Assembly: GCF_027594545.1 (NCBI RefSeq)
Contig: NZ_CP115160.1
Location: 2,427,001-2,491,000, forward strand
Reading direction: 5' to 3'
From: Algoriphagus sp. TR-M9
GTDB taxonomy: Bacteria > Bacteroidota > Bacteroidia > Cytophagales > Cyclobacteriaceae
Length of the DNA stretch: 64,000 bases
Part shown: in pieces, positions 19,419 to 28,438 of the stretch
Numbering within the stretch: the stretch's first letter is position 1
Layout of the letters: each line of letters begins with the position of its first letter
Program-made: the position numbers and the translations under genes
Notes under the pieces: generated by a model
The model's input: only the letters and a program-made list of their open reading frames with translations
What the model was told of the DNA's origin: nothing
Database searches by the model: none

Positions 19419-20921
19419 TTATAGTTCGATTTTCTGGATTGCTTCTAATCGCTCTTTCCAGAGATTATATACTTCTTCATATTGCTCGTAGAAGTTTTCA
19501 TTAGGTTCTATAGTTTCCAATAACTCCAAGCCTGCAAATGCTTCGGATTCATTGGCAAAAACACCCGCTCCTATTCCAGCTCCTCTAGCTGCGCCCTGCG
19601 CTCCATCTGTATCATACAGCTCCAGCACTACCTTATTCATATGCACAAAGGTCTTACGAAAAACCGGACTTAAGAACATATTGGCCTTGCCTGCTTTTAC
19701 GGTTTTCAGGTCCAAGCCCATCTCCTGCATGATGCGGAATCCATAGGTCAAAGCAGATACAATCCCTTCCTGTGCTGCTCTGATCATGTGCCTCTTGTCA
19801 TGCTTCAACAGATCCAGGCCAAGCAAGTGGGCACCCACAGCTTTGTTTTTCATGATGCGCTCCACTCCATTTCCAAATGGAATAAAGCTCAGTCCATCAG
19901 ATCCAATAGGCGCGGCACTACCCAAGGTGTTCATTTCATCGTAATCGATGTGCCCCGCTCCCAGCAATTTCTTCAACCAACTGTTCAGAATTCCTGTCCC
20001 GTTTACACAAAGTAAAACCCCATAAGAAGGATTCTGCTCCGAGTGGTTTACATGCACAAAGGTATTGACTCTGGACAAAGGATCATAAAGTGGCTTGTCC
20101 GCAACTCCATATACTGTACCAGAAGTCCCCGCCGTAGTAGCCAATTCTCCTGGCTTTAAGACCTGAAGGGAAAAGGCATTATTCGGCTGATCACCGGCAC
20201 GGTATGAGATAGGGACACCTGCATCCAGACCTGTTTCTTGGGAAGCTGACTCAGAGACTTTGCCCTGAATGGAATAGGAAGGCACTACTTCAGGAATCCA
20301 GGATTTTGAAATTTTGTAATTATCCAAAACCTGATCGCTAAGACCATTTGCCTGAAAATCCCAGAATATACCCTCAGAAAGTCCAGTTTCAGAAGTCAAT
20401 ATTTCTCCTGAAAGCTTCATGGCAATAAAATCTCCGGGAAGCATCATCTTATGGATTTTGGCAGCCAGTTCAGGTTCATTTTCGATCACCCAGCGAAGTT
20501 TGGATGCAGTGAAGTTGCCCGGAGAGTTTAGTAAATTTTTCAGGCAGTACTCTTCTCCCAGTTCCCGGAATGCCTTTTCTCCAATAGGAACAGCCCGGCT
20601 ATCACACCAGATAATGGATGGTCTGAGTACATTTTGGTCTTTGTCCACCAGCACCAAGCCATGCATCTGATAGGCTATACCTATTCCTTTTACTTCTCCG
20701 GATTTTACCTGAGCTTGTTGAAGCACATACTTAGTGGCTTGTTTTACATACTTCCACCAGTTTTCAGGGTCTTGCTCTGCCCATCCAGACTGCGGGGATT
20801 CTATAATCATTTCCTCTTCAGGAAAAGATTTGGACATAATGGATTTGCCGGTATCGGCATCTAAAAGGGAGGTCTTGACAGAGGAGCTTCCAATGTCAAT
20901 CCCTAACAATAGGGTTCTCAT
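19419..20921 (-). CDS. xylB: Xylulokinase (FGGY family)
   Basis: 500 residues, normal for the family. It phosphorylates D-xylulose with ATP to xylulose 5-phosphate, feeding the pentose phosphate pathway. Two actin-fold FGGY domains are evident: the N-terminal phosphate-1 motif GIDIGSSSVKTSLLD, the GWAEQDPENWW and IWCDSRA substrate-site motifs, and in the C-terminal half the TTAGTSGTVYG loop and GKANMFLSPVFRK. It lies between the symporter gene (15 bp away) and xylA (39 bp away), which supports xylulose rather than another sugar as substrate. Confidence 0.95.
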   Translation of the reverse strand: MRTLLLGIDIGSSSVKTSLLDADTGKSIMSKSFPEEEMIIESPQSGWAEQDPENWWKYVKQATKYVLQQAQVKSGEVKGIGIAYQMHGLVLVDKDQNVLRPSIIWCDSRAVPIGEKAFRELGEEYCLKNLLNSPGNFTASKLRWVIENEPELAAKIHKMMLPGDFIAMKLSGEILTSETGLSEGIFWDFQANGLSDQVLDNYKISKSWIPEVVPSYSIQGKVSESASQETGLDAGVPISYRAGDQPNNAFSLQVLKPGELATTAGTSGTVYGVADKPLYDPLSRVNTFVHVNHSEQNPSYGVLLCVNGTGILNSWLKKLLGAGHIDYDEMNTLGSAAPIGSDGLSFIPFGNGVERIMKNKAVGAHLLGLDLLKHDKRHMIRAAQEGIVSALTYGFRIMQEMGLDLKTVKAGKANMFLSPVFRKTFVHMNKVVLELYDTDGAQGAARGAGIGAGVFANESEAFAGLELLETIEPNENFYEQYEEVYNLWKERLEAIQKIEL

Positions 20922-20936
20922 GATAGAAAATAGGTT

Positions 20937-22580
20937 TTACCAGAATACGATATAAAGTGCAGCAGTGATTCCCAAAATCAGCAATGCGCCAATTTTGAAT
21001 GCCGTACTTGTTTTAAATAGGTCTGAGCTGATTTCTATGCTGTTTGGATGATCTTTTCCTTTGCCTTCTACTAAGCTGATGATAATCATTAAAGCCGCCA
21101 GCACTAGGAATACCACTCCCATTCGGTCTATAAATGGCAATGCCGGAAAAACCACCTTCAGCACTATAGAAAGAGGAATACTGGAAGCAGCAGCAGTCAG
21201 CGCAGCGTTGGATGTGGTTTTTTTCCAGAATACTCCAAAGAAGAAAATCGCAAATACACCCGGAGAGATAAATCCAGTATATTCCTGAATAAACTGGAAT
21301 GCCTGATCAAGCTGTCCCAAAGCCGGAGCTACTATAGCGGCTACTACAAATGCCACCGCTGCAGTGATTCTACCTACTCTTACCTGCTTGGCCTCAGACT
21401 CTGCTTTTCCTATGTATTTATTATAAATATCCATCGTGAAGATGGTAGAGGTACTGTTGGCCATGGAGGCCAAAGAAGATACGATGGCAGCAGTAAGTGC
21501 AGCAAATGCAAGTCCTTTCAGACCTACCGGTAATAACTGCAGCAAGGTAGGATATGCCCTATCGGATTTTACTAAGCCAGTCACCGGGTCTTTCATAGAC
21601 TCAATGAAGCCCACATCAATTCCATCCTTCACTATCACCCAGGCTGCGATCCCAGGAATCACCACGATAAGCGGCATCAACAATTTCAAAAAACCTGCGA
21701 AAATCATCCCTTTTTGCGCTTCATCTAGGCTCTTTGCCGCCAAAGCACGCTGGGTGATGTATTGGTTGAATCCCCAATAACTCAGGTTGGTAATCCACAT
21801 ACCGCCCACCAGCACAGAAATCCCCGGCAGGTCAAGGTAAGCATCACGCTCTCCTCCCGCACCATCAGGAATCATCATTTCTCCCTTACTCAGAATCATA
21901 GAGAAATGTCCTGGAACTTTTTGGCGAAGCAAGTTCAACCCTTCCCAGGCATCACCTCCACCCACCATTTGCAGCGCAATGTAAGTAGTGGCCAATCCAC
22001 CGGCGATCAGGAAGACCACCTGGATCACATCCGTCCAGGCTACAGCTTTCAGTCCCCCATAAATGGAATAGATCATAGCAAAGAGCGCCAAGCCTACTAT
22101 ACCATAGGTCATAGGGACATTCATGATGGTATTCAAGCTCAATGCTCCCAAATAAAGTACGGAAGTCAGATTGACAAAAACATAAAGCAAAAGCCAAAAA
22201 ATGGCCATGGTGGTTCGCACTCTGGTATCGTACCTGTCCAGCAAGAAGCCCGGCATGGTATAGATGCCCTTTTTGATATAAACAGGAAGGAAAAAGATCG
22301 CTACCACCAAAAGGGTAACAGCCGCCATCCATTCATAGGTGGAGATCGCCAAACCCAGTGCAAAACCAGATCCTGACATGCCGATAAACTGTTCGGCAGA
22401 AATATTTGAAGCAATTAAGGAAGCTCCCACTGCCCACCAAGGGAGTGCTTTGGAAGCCAAGAAATAATCTGAGGAATTTTTGACGTGACCTTTCTTTTCA
22501 CGTGATACAAAAATACCCATCCCTACGATGAGTAAACAATAGCCGACAAAAACGACTAAATCTAAAGGTTCAAGAAGCAT
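20937..22580 (-). CDS. Sodium/solute symporter (SSS family, vSGLT-like), probable xylose transporter
   Basis: 547 residues with about 14 predicted membrane segments. SSS/SGLT features include NISAEQFIGMSGSGFALG in the second helix, YSIYGGLKAVAWTDVIQ, GFNQYITQRALAAKSLDEAQKG and SLASMANSTSTIFTMDIY, which carries the Na+-site serine/threonine residues. The best match is the sugar branch of the family (vSGLT type), importing a monosaccharide with Na+ across the inner membrane. As first gene of an operon with xylB and xylA it is probably the xylose importer; this specificity is inferred from context. No clear promoter box was found in the 115 bp upstream. Confidence 0.92.
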   Translation of the reverse strand: MLLEPLDLVVFVGYCLLIVGMGIFVSREKKGHVKNSSDYFLASKALPWWAVGASLIASNISAEQFIGMSGSGFALGLAISTYEWMAAVTLLVVAIFFLPVYIKKGIYTMPGFLLDRYDTRVRTTMAIFWLLLYVFVNLTSVLYLGALSLNTIMNVPMTYGIVGLALFAMIYSIYGGLKAVAWTDVIQVVFLIAGGLATTYIALQMVGGGDAWEGLNLLRQKVPGHFSMILSKGEMMIPDGAGGERDAYLDLPGISVLVGGMWITNLSYWGFNQYITQRALAAKSLDEAQKGMIFAGFLKLLMPLIVVIPGIAAWVIVKDGIDVGFIESMKDPVTGLVKSDRAYPTLLQLLPVGLKGLAFAALTAAIVSSLASMANSTSTIFTMDIYNKYIGKAESEAKQVRVGRITAAVAFVVAAIVAPALGQLDQAFQFIQEYTGFISPGVFAIFFFGVFWKKTTSNAALTAAASSIPLSIVLKVVFPALPFIDRMGVVFLVLAALMIIISLVEGKGKDHPNSIEISSDLFKTSTAFKIGALLILGITAALYIVFW

Positions 22581-22695
22581 ATATTTAATAGGTTATTTTG
22601 CTGGGTAGTTAATCTTGGGCTAGCACTAATTTTGCTAAAATTGCCCGATAAAGATAATATTTTCAACATAAGGAGCATATAATTCTAGAATGAAA

Positions 22696-23514
22696 TCAAA
22701 AAATCTGAAAAAGCTCCTCCAGTTCTGCTATGGGGCTGATTTCAAATTTCTTTTCATCCAGCTCAGACAAGTAACTGATTCCCGTACAATTAGTCACAAA
22801 TACCTGATCTGCCAGTAGCAATTCATCCAAGGTAAATTCACCTTCATGCAGGATTATTTTTTTCTTCAAAAAGGCTTCAAAAATCACCCTTCTACTCACC
22901 CCGTTGATACAGGAGCAAGCCAAAGCCGGGGTAAAAAACTCATCCTCTTTTCTCCAGAAAATATTGGATGACCCTGCTTCACTTACAAAGCCACGGTAAT
23001 CCATTAAAATAATTTCATCCAGCCCTCTTTCCCTGCGTTCTTTATTGGCTAGTACATATGGCATGGCGTTGAGTGTTTTGCATGCTGACCAAACTGTGGG
23101 GTACAGGCACATGGTCTTGGCTATGGCCACTTTGTTTTTCACTGCAGGGCCAGACTGGTGGGCAGATATAATGAGTTGCTGAATAAGGGTACTACTCTCC
23201 GGAGTGTATTTGCCTGCACCGGCCCGGAACACATTCCATCTAAGGCGAAGCACTTGACCCAAAGATTTACTTGCGATGAGTTGGGAAAGCTCATCCGGGT
23301 CAATACAGCATGAATCCAGTCCGAGTAAAGCCATGCCTTCAGACAGACGTTGCAGGTGCTTGTCAAAAAAGCGGATCTTTCCATCTACAGCAATCATAGT
23401 TTCGAAAAGTCCATCCCCAAAATTACCTGCTCTATTGAATAAGAAATCAGAATTAGGCGAACTCCAAAGCTGACTTTTACCCTGTTTTATCAGAAATGTT
23501 TCATTTTCGATCAT
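22696..23514 (-). CDS. Aminotransferase class IV (4-amino-4-deoxychorismate lyase or branched-chain type)
   Basis: 272 residues, fold-type IV PLP enzyme. The likely PLP lysine is Lys146 in CKTLNAMPYVLA, which resembles the K-LN-----LA pattern of PabC and D-amino acid enzymes. Glu179 lies in the conserved VSEAGSSNIFW stretch, and NGVSRRVIFE is the usual C-terminal motif. FGDGLFETM near residue 33 is typical of the ADC-lyase group. PabC activity (folate pathway) is the leading guess; a branched-chain aminotransferase is less likely on length. It is divergently arranged from sdaAB across 169 bp and not obviously linked to neighbours. Confidence 0.82.
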   Translation of the reverse strand: MIENETFLIKQGKSQLWSSPNSDFLFNRAGNFGDGLFETMIAVDGKIRFFDKHLQRLSEGMALLGLDSCCIDPDELSQLIASKSLGQVLRLRWNVFRAGAGKYTPESSTLIQQLIISAHQSGPAVKNKVAIAKTMCLYPTVWSACKTLNAMPYVLANKERRERGLDEIILMDYRGFVSEAGSSNIFWRKEDEFFTPALACSCINGVSRRVIFEAFLKKKIILHEGEFTLDELLLADQVFVTNCTGISYLSELDEKKFEISPIAELEELFQIF

Positions 23515-23683
23515 AAAAGTGTTCGTAATCGATCATAATTTGAATTTGTCAGAAGCATAGTCTCGTTAAAATATGTCAAGTTAGCCTTGATGCATCCAGA
23601 CAGAAGGCAATATTTCGCATTTTTATCAGGATTTCTTCACATCAATTTTACCTTAGCACCAAAATTGGAACATAATAAGCCAG

Positions 23684-24361
23684 ATGGCAAATAAAAGTAG
23701 TGTTTTTGATATGATAGGACCTGTGATGATCGGGCCATCTTCTTCGCATACCGCAGGGGTAGTCAGAATAGCCAGAGCAGCCATACGAGTGCTGGGTGGT
23801 ATCCCAGACCATGCTGAGATTACCTTTTATAATTCCTTTGCCCGCACCTATGAAGGGCATGGCAGTGACCGGGCTATCATCGGAGGGTTAATGGACTTTA
23901 AAACTGATGACCCCAGGATAAAAAATGCCCTGGACATCGCTGAGGAGAATGGATTTTCTTATAAATTTAAATCCATAGGTAATTCATCCATTCATCATCC
24001 CAATACTATAAAAATGTTGCTTCGAAAGGGGGAACAAACTGTGCTGGTGGAAGGTGAAAGCCTAGGAGGTGGTGTGATCAATATTTCTGAAGTAGATGGT
24101 TTTGTAGCCAACTTTTCTGCCCAAAATCACACCTTAATTATCAAAGCCAAGGATATTTCTGGAGCCATTGCATTTATTTCCAGTGTGATCGCACAGGAAA
24201 AAGCTAATATTGCCACGATGTCCGTGTCCAGAAAAGGCAAAAATGACTTAGCTTGCCATGTCATTGAGATGGACTCTGGGATCAATGAGATTACTTTAAC
24301 CTATTTGAAATCCTTACCATGGATTTCAGAATTAATTTATATCCCAGATATAGACCTATAA
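23684..24361 (+). CDS. sdaAB: L-serine dehydratase, iron-sulfur type, beta subunit
   Basis: 225 residues. The opening SVFDMIGPVMIGPSSSHTAG is the signature of the beta domain of Fe-S serine dehydratases, and an ACT-type regulatory domain follows from about residue 148 (TLIIKAKDISGAIAF). With the alpha subunit it deaminates L-serine to pyruvate and ammonia. No alpha-subunit gene (which carries the Fe-S cluster cysteines) is present here, so it should be encoded elsewhere in the genome. It is followed after 85 bp by the unrelated TolC gene on the same strand. Confidence 0.93.
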   Translation: MANKSSVFDMIGPVMIGPSSSHTAGVVRIARAAIRVLGGIPDHAEITFYNSFARTYEGHGSDRAIIGGLMDFKTDDPRIKNALDIAEENGFSYKFKSIGNSSIHHPNTIKMLLRKGEQTVLVEGESLGGGVINISEVDGFVANFSAQNHTLIIKAKDISGAIAFISSVIAQEKANIATMSVSRKGKNDLACHVIEMDSGINEITLTYLKSLPWISELIYIPDIDL

Positions 24362-24446
24362 TAAAACCATGATATCGAAGAAGCCTAGAGAATCCAAATC
24401 AATCTACTAGCGCTTTGAGATTACCGCTGAAAACTATTTTAATCAA

Positions 24447-25784
24447 ATGAAAAAAACTTTACTGAGTTTAGCTTTTTTAGCCGGATTAGGTTTTTCCAGT
24501 TTTGCTCAAGAAACCGTTACACCTACAGGTCCGCTAGACTTGGAGACAGCCGTTTCTATAGCTTTGGAAAATAACCTGACGCTGAAAAGAAGCGAATTGA
24601 ACCAACTATCAAACGAAGCCACTTTGCTCCAAAACCAAGGAGCAAGATATCCAAGTTTAACGGCCGGAGGTTCTACCAACTTCAACTGGGGTAGATCTAT
24701 TAACCCGGCGACCAACTTGTTTGAAACGCAACGAATAGGGAACATCAACCTGAATGCTTCTTCCAACGCTACGATCTTCAACGCAGGCAGGATCAATAAT
24801 ACCATCAAACAGACCAAGACCTTATTGGAACAGGGCCTGTACAACATAGAATCTACCAAAAACACCATTACCCTGAATGTAATCAACAATTACATCAACG
24901 TGGTGTTCAATCAGGAGCAGGTCAAGATCGCAGAGAACCAGCTTAAAACCACGCAGGAACAGCTGGACAGAACCATCAAACTGGTGGAAGCCGGGTCTCT
25001 CCCCTACTCCGACCAACTGGATCTACAATCCCAGCTGGCCACCAACAATGTGGACCTGATCAATGCCAAGGCTACACTAAACAACTCCATGTTAACGTTG
25101 GCCCAGTCTCTACAGATCCCATATACCCCAGATTTTCAAATCCAAAGACCAGAGCTTTCTGTGGATGATACCTTTATGATTTCTGAGTCTTCATCTACGA
25201 TTTACAGTACTGCACTGGAAACCATGCCTGAAATCAAGGCAGCGGCCCTAGGCGTACAAAGTGCCGAGTATGACATTAAGTTGGCCAAAGCCGGCTACTA
25301 TCCTACTCTGGGAATAGGTGCAAATTTGGGTACAAACTATGTGGATATTTACGAGGAGAAATTTGCTGATCAGCTAGACTTTAACTTCTCCCAGTCTGTG
25401 GGGATTCAGTTGAGCATCCCTATTTTCTCCAGGTTGAGTAACAAAGCCAATGTGCAAAGAGCCAATGTGCAAAAGCGACTCGCAGAAGTAGCCGAGCTTG
25501 AAGCGAAAAACCAACTGAGACAGGATATAGAGACGGCATTTACCAATGCACTGGCTTCCGAGCAATCCTACCAAGCATCCCTAAGCAGAATAGAAAGTCT
25601 GGAGGAGTCCTTTAGAATTGCCAAGCAGAGATTTGAGCTGGGCGCTATTAATTCTGTGGACTTTCAAGTAGCCCAAAACAACCTGTTTTCGGCTCAGTCC
25701 CAACTCGTTTATGATAAATACACCTATATTTTCAGAGTAAAAGTACTTGATTTTTACCTGGGTAACCCCATTAATCTTAACTAA
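24447..25784 (+). CDS. TolC family outer-membrane efflux protein
   Basis: 445 residues with a signal peptide (about 1-21, ending SSFAQ). Two outer-membrane-efflux (OEP) repeats of long alpha-helical hairpins are visible, the first from residue 30 (LDLETAVSIALENNLTLKRSELNQ) and the second from about residue 265. The C-terminal RFELGAINSVDFQVAQNNL is typical. It forms the trimeric outer-membrane duct of a tripartite pump or secretion system. It lies 2 bp upstream of the adaptor gene, so both are certainly co-transcribed and probably work together. No inner-membrane pump gene follows. Confidence 0.95.
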   Translation: MKKTLLSLAFLAGLGFSSFAQETVTPTGPLDLETAVSIALENNLTLKRSELNQLSNEATLLQNQGARYPSLTAGGSTNFNWGRSINPATNLFETQRIGNINLNASSNATIFNAGRINNTIKQTKTLLEQGLYNIESTKNTITLNVINNYINVVFNQEQVKIAENQLKTTQEQLDRTIKLVEAGSLPYSDQLDLQSQLATNNVDLINAKATLNNSMLTLAQSLQIPYTPDFQIQRPELSVDDTFMISESSSTIYSTALETMPEIKAAALGVQSAEYDIKLAKAGYYPTLGIGANLGTNYVDIYEEKFADQLDFNFSQSVGIQLSIPIFSRLSNKANVQRANVQKRLAEVAELEAKNQLRQDIETAFTNALASEQSYQASLSRIESLEESFRIAKQRFELGAINSVDFQVAQNNLFSAQSQLVYDKYTYIFRVKVLDFYLGNPINLN

Positions 25785-25786
25785 AC

Positions 25787-27100
25787 ATGGCCAATAAAAA
25801 ATCAAACAAACTATTGTATTACCTCCTGGGGGGAATTGTAGTTTTAATCATCTTCGCTGTAATAGCCAAAAACGCCGGCTGGGTAGGCGGAGCCAGCGAA
25901 ACTGAAGTGGAAGTAGCCAAGGTTTCCAAAAACTCCATTATAGAAAAAGTAAGTGCATCAGGTGAAATCCAGCCTGAAGTAGAAGTGAACCTAAGCCCTG
26001 ATGTAGCTGGAGAAATTATAGAACTGAATGTAGAGGAAGGCGATTCGGTGGCGGCTGGAAAGCTTCTGGTTAAAATCCGTCCGGATAATTTCATCTCTGC
26101 ACTGGATAGAACCAAGGCAAACTTTAACCAGCAGCAGGCAAATCTGGCTCAATCCAGGGCATCTTTGCAGCGTGCTGAAGCTCAGTTTACCCAAGCAGAA
26201 CTCAACTTCAACAGACAGAAAACCCTATATGAGCAAAAGGCCATTTCTGATGCAGATTTTGAGCAGGCCAGAGCAGATTACATAGGTTCGGAAAAGGACC
26301 TGGAAGCTGCTAAACAAAGCGTGTTGGCTTCTGAATATGTAGTCAAAAGTTCTCAAGCTTCTGTAAGCGAGGCCGAGGAAAACCTGCGACTGACCAATGT
26401 ATATTCCCCGGTAAGCGGAATCGTATCAAACCTGCTGGTAGAGCAAGGCGAGCGTGTGGTAGGAACCCAGCAAATGGCCGGTACTGAAATGCTGACCATA
26501 GCAGACCTTTCGAAAATGGAAGTTCGTGTGGATGTTAATGAAAACGATATCGTCCGTCTTAGCTTAGGAGACACCACTATCATAGATGTGGATGCCTATG
26601 CTTACACCGGAAAAACCTTTAAGGGAATTGTCACCAGCATTGCCAATACTGCAAACACCAAAGCTTCTGCAGATGCAGTTACGGAATTCAAAGTGAAAAT
26701 CAGAATCCTGAACGATTCCTACCAAGACCTAGTCGACGAAGGTAAAAAATACCCCTTCAGACCAGGTATGACTGCCTCCGTGGAAATCATCACCAACTCC
26801 AAGTCCAATGCACTTTCCGTGCCTCTAGCTGCAGTCACTACTCGGGAGAGCAAAGTAGACACCTTGGCCACAGGGGGGACCCGATCAAAAGAATTGGTAT
26901 TTGTAAATGATGGTGGCAGAGCCAAAATCAAGGAAATCAAAACAGGTATCTCCGACTTCCAAAACATAGAAGTACTGGAAGGCTTGCAAGAGGGAGAGGA
27001 AATCATCTCCGGCCCTTACTTTATCGTCAGCAAAGACCTGAAAGCAGGAGATCTTGTAAAACCGGTAGAAGGGAAAGTAAGCATAATCAGCAGTAACTAA
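25787..27100 (+). CDS. Periplasmic adaptor (membrane fusion protein), HlyD/MacA-like
   Basis: 437 residues. One N-terminal membrane anchor (residues 8-27) is followed by a barrel-sandwich/lipoyl half (VEVNLSPDVAGEIIELNVEEGDSVAAGKLL), a long coiled-coil hairpin (about 105-200), the return lipoyl half (VYSPVSGIVSNLLVEQGERVVG) and a beta-barrel domain. MacA-type adaptors couple an inner-membrane ABC permease to TolC. It begins 2 bp after the TolC stop and is followed by a strong bidirectional terminator, so no ABC or RND partner belongs to this operon. The substrate is unknown. Confidence 0.93.
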   Translation: MANKKSNKLLYYLLGGIVVLIIFAVIAKNAGWVGGASETEVEVAKVSKNSIIEKVSASGEIQPEVEVNLSPDVAGEIIELNVEEGDSVAAGKLLVKIRPDNFISALDRTKANFNQQQANLAQSRASLQRAEAQFTQAELNFNRQKTLYEQKAISDADFEQARADYIGSEKDLEAAKQSVLASEYVVKSSQASVSEAEENLRLTNVYSPVSGIVSNLLVEQGERVVGTQQMAGTEMLTIADLSKMEVRVDVNENDIVRLSLGDTTIIDVDAYAYTGKTFKGIVTSIANTANTKASADAVTEFKVKIRILNDSYQDLVDEGKKYPFRPGMTASVEIITNSKSNALSVPLAAVTTRESKVDTLATGGTRSKELVFVNDGGRAKIKEIKTGISDFQNIEVLEGLQEGEEIISGPYFIVSKDLKAGDLVKPVEGKVSIISSN

Positions 27101-27115
27101 CGAGTCTGATCCCAA

Positions 27116-27158
27116 ATCAAAAAGCCGATGATTATAAAACAATCATCGGCTTTTTGAT
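27116..27158. terminator. Bidirectional terminator between adaptor gene and XRE regulator
   Basis: A perfect 18-bp inverted repeat (27116-27133 and 27141-27158) with a 7-nt loop, GC core AGCCGATGATT and flanking A and T runs on both sides. It suits both converging transcripts: the efflux operon on plus and the XRE operon on minus. Confidence 0.92.
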
Positions 27159-27176
27159 TACTGATAAAGCCCGGGA

Positions 27177-27377
27177 CTAATCATTTTCTTCCAATTGGAA
27201 AATCTCCTCTAGAGCTATCTGAAACCTTCGGGCTATTTTAAGTGCCAAAACTGTGGATGGCACATACTTGCCAGCCTCTATACTGTTGATGGTCTGCCGG
27301 GATACTCCCACACTTTCAGCTAAATCCTGCTGGGTCATATTGTGACGGGCACGCTCTACTTTTATACTATTCTTCAT
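27177..27377 (-). CDS. Small XRE-family helix-turn-helix regulator (YozG-like)
   Basis: 66 residues from the ATG at 27377; a longer in-frame reading reaching 27539 runs through the upstream gene and was rejected. Almost the whole protein is one Cro/CI-type HTH: TQQDLAESVGVSRQTINSIEAGKYVPS is cut here as TQQDLAESVGVSRQ then TINSIEAGKYVPS, the classic helix 2-turn-helix 3. The end LEEIFQLEEND is typical of short regulators paired with small membrane proteins. Its start overlaps the stop of the preceding membrane gene by 4 bp (ATGA), indicating translational coupling. It probably represses its own operon through the palindrome found in the promoter at 28274-28305. Confidence 0.92.
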   Translation of the reverse strand: MKNSIKVERARHNMTQQDLAESVGVSRQTINSIEAGKYVPSTVLALKIARRFQIALEEIFQLEEND

Positions 27378-27826
27378 AAGGTCAGTGAAAGAGAATTGCG
27401 CTGACGAAACATCACCCACCTGAAGCGCAGTACAAAAAGAACCGGAATGGAGAACATATTGAACATCATAAACGAAAGGTAGTCCACTCCATAAAACAGC
27501 AGAGCTCCTATTACATTTAATAGAAAATATCCGTAGCAAGCGAAAAGAATGGAGTCCAGCCTGATTTTCTGAATGTACTCATCCTCTAATTTTTCCTTGG
27601 AAAATGCTATAAAAAACAAACTAAGAAACAGACTGATAATAGCCACTTCATTGGTAAGGTTTTCATCTGCGCTTTCGAAAAGCCCAGTTTCCCGTACTCC
27701 ATCGATCTGAAGCCATGAGAATTCAAACTCGGCAGACATGGCATAAAATGCCAGTGCGGCAGAGGGAAGGAATAAAATCCATCCTATCCTCTGCCAGTAA
27801 TGAGGTAATAAGATTTTGGATAACAT
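27374..27826 (-). CDS. Four-helix membrane protein of an XRE-linked operon, unknown function
   Basis: 150 residues with four predicted membrane helices (around 14-33, 54-75, 90-112 and 118-137). No family function is recognised. Small polytopic proteins encoded directly before a short XRE regulator are frequent in Bacteroidota and Firmicutes, and are often thought to modulate the regulator or respond to envelope stress, but this is not shown. It lies 12 bp after the other four-helix gene and overlaps the regulator start by 4 bp. Its layout resembles that of the 138-residue neighbour, so the two may be distant paralogues or form a heteromer. Confidence 0.8.
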   Translation of the reverse strand: MLSKILLPHYWQRIGWILFLPSAALAFYAMSAEFEFSWLQIDGVRETGLFESADENLTNEVAIISLFLSLFFIAFSKEKLEDEYIQKIRLDSILFACYGYFLLNVIGALLFYGVDYLSFMMFNMFSIPVLFVLRFRWVMFRQRNSLSLTL

Positions 27827-27838
27827 AGTGGTAATAGT

Positions 27839-28255
27839 TTAATTTTTAGAAGCCATGAATTTCTGATACTGAAATGCACCGTAGATGTACACATTGAGCA
27901 AAAACAGAACGAGATAGGCTGTGAAAATCTCTGGTGTAAACCTTTGAAAACGGAGGTAATTGATAATCATAAGTGCAGCCATCCCCCAGATCAACCAATA
28001 TGCACCGGTCTGAAAGGCCTGAAGTCGGAAGGATTTGATCATTTCATCCTCCTCTGGCTCCCGCACCAGATTCAATATCCCAAAAGCAATTCCCCAAAAT
28101 CCATAAATAATCTGAGGAACCTCATTTGTATCCATGTCAGGATTTACAAAGGCAAGCCCCAAAACCAACAATACCGGAAGTGGAAAAAGCACATAGGCCA
28201 GCTTCTTCCAGGAGGGTGAAAGTAATGGGACGTGTAGAATTGATTTCTTATCCAT
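27839..28255 (-). CDS. Four-helix membrane protein, first gene of an XRE-linked operon, unknown function
   Basis: 138 residues with four predicted membrane helices: LAYVLFPLPVLLVLGLAFV, then segments starting near IIYGFWGIAFG, YWLIWGMAALMI and FTAYLVLFLLNVYI. There is a short charged loop (REPEEDEMIKSFR) between helices 2 and 3. No known family is recognised. It starts only about 13 nt from the predicted transcription start of a well-formed Bacteroidota promoter that carries a palindrome in its spacer. It is the first gene of a three-gene operon ending with the XRE regulator. Confidence 0.8.
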   Translation of the reverse strand: MDKKSILHVPLLSPSWKKLAYVLFPLPVLLVLGLAFVNPDMDTNEVPQIIYGFWGIAFGILNLVREPEEDEMIKSFRLQAFQTGAYWLIWGMAALMIINYLRFQRFTPEIFTAYLVLFLLNVYIYGAFQYQKFMASKN

Positions 28256-28273
28256 AAGTCAAATAGTTTTTAC

Positions 28274-28305
28274 CAAATGTAAAACAAAGTTTACTTTATG
28301 TCAAA
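28274..28305 (-). promoter_or_regulatory. Bacteroidota-type promoter with embedded operator palindrome
   Basis: On the minus strand, TTTG (28302-28305) and TACATTTG (28274-28281) are separated by exactly 20 bp, matching the -33 TTTG / -7 TAnnTTTG consensus. The 16-bp near-palindrome GTAAAACAAAGTTTAC (28279-28294, half-sites GTAAA and TTTAC) overlaps the -7 box and spacer. It is ideally placed for a repressor, most simply the XRE protein encoded by the third gene of this operon. Transcription would begin near 28268. Confidence 0.75.
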
Positions 28306-28438
28306 TATTCTATTCAAACTTATGAAGTATAAAAATTGGAATTAGAAAACATACCCCTGCTTTAATTTCATATTTTCTATAAAAACAGGTGATTTGCGTA
28401 CCTTTAATCAACAAAAACCTAATTCAATTAACTTTTCT

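Noticed and set aside
21762..22376. 204-codon open frame on the plus strand
   Set aside because: Entirely antisense to the symporter gene, with His/Gln-rich composition typical of a shadow frame.
28394..28438. Upstream TTG start for proC
   Set aside because: It would place 15 extra residues before the Rossmann motif; the ATG at 28439 gives the normal N-terminus.
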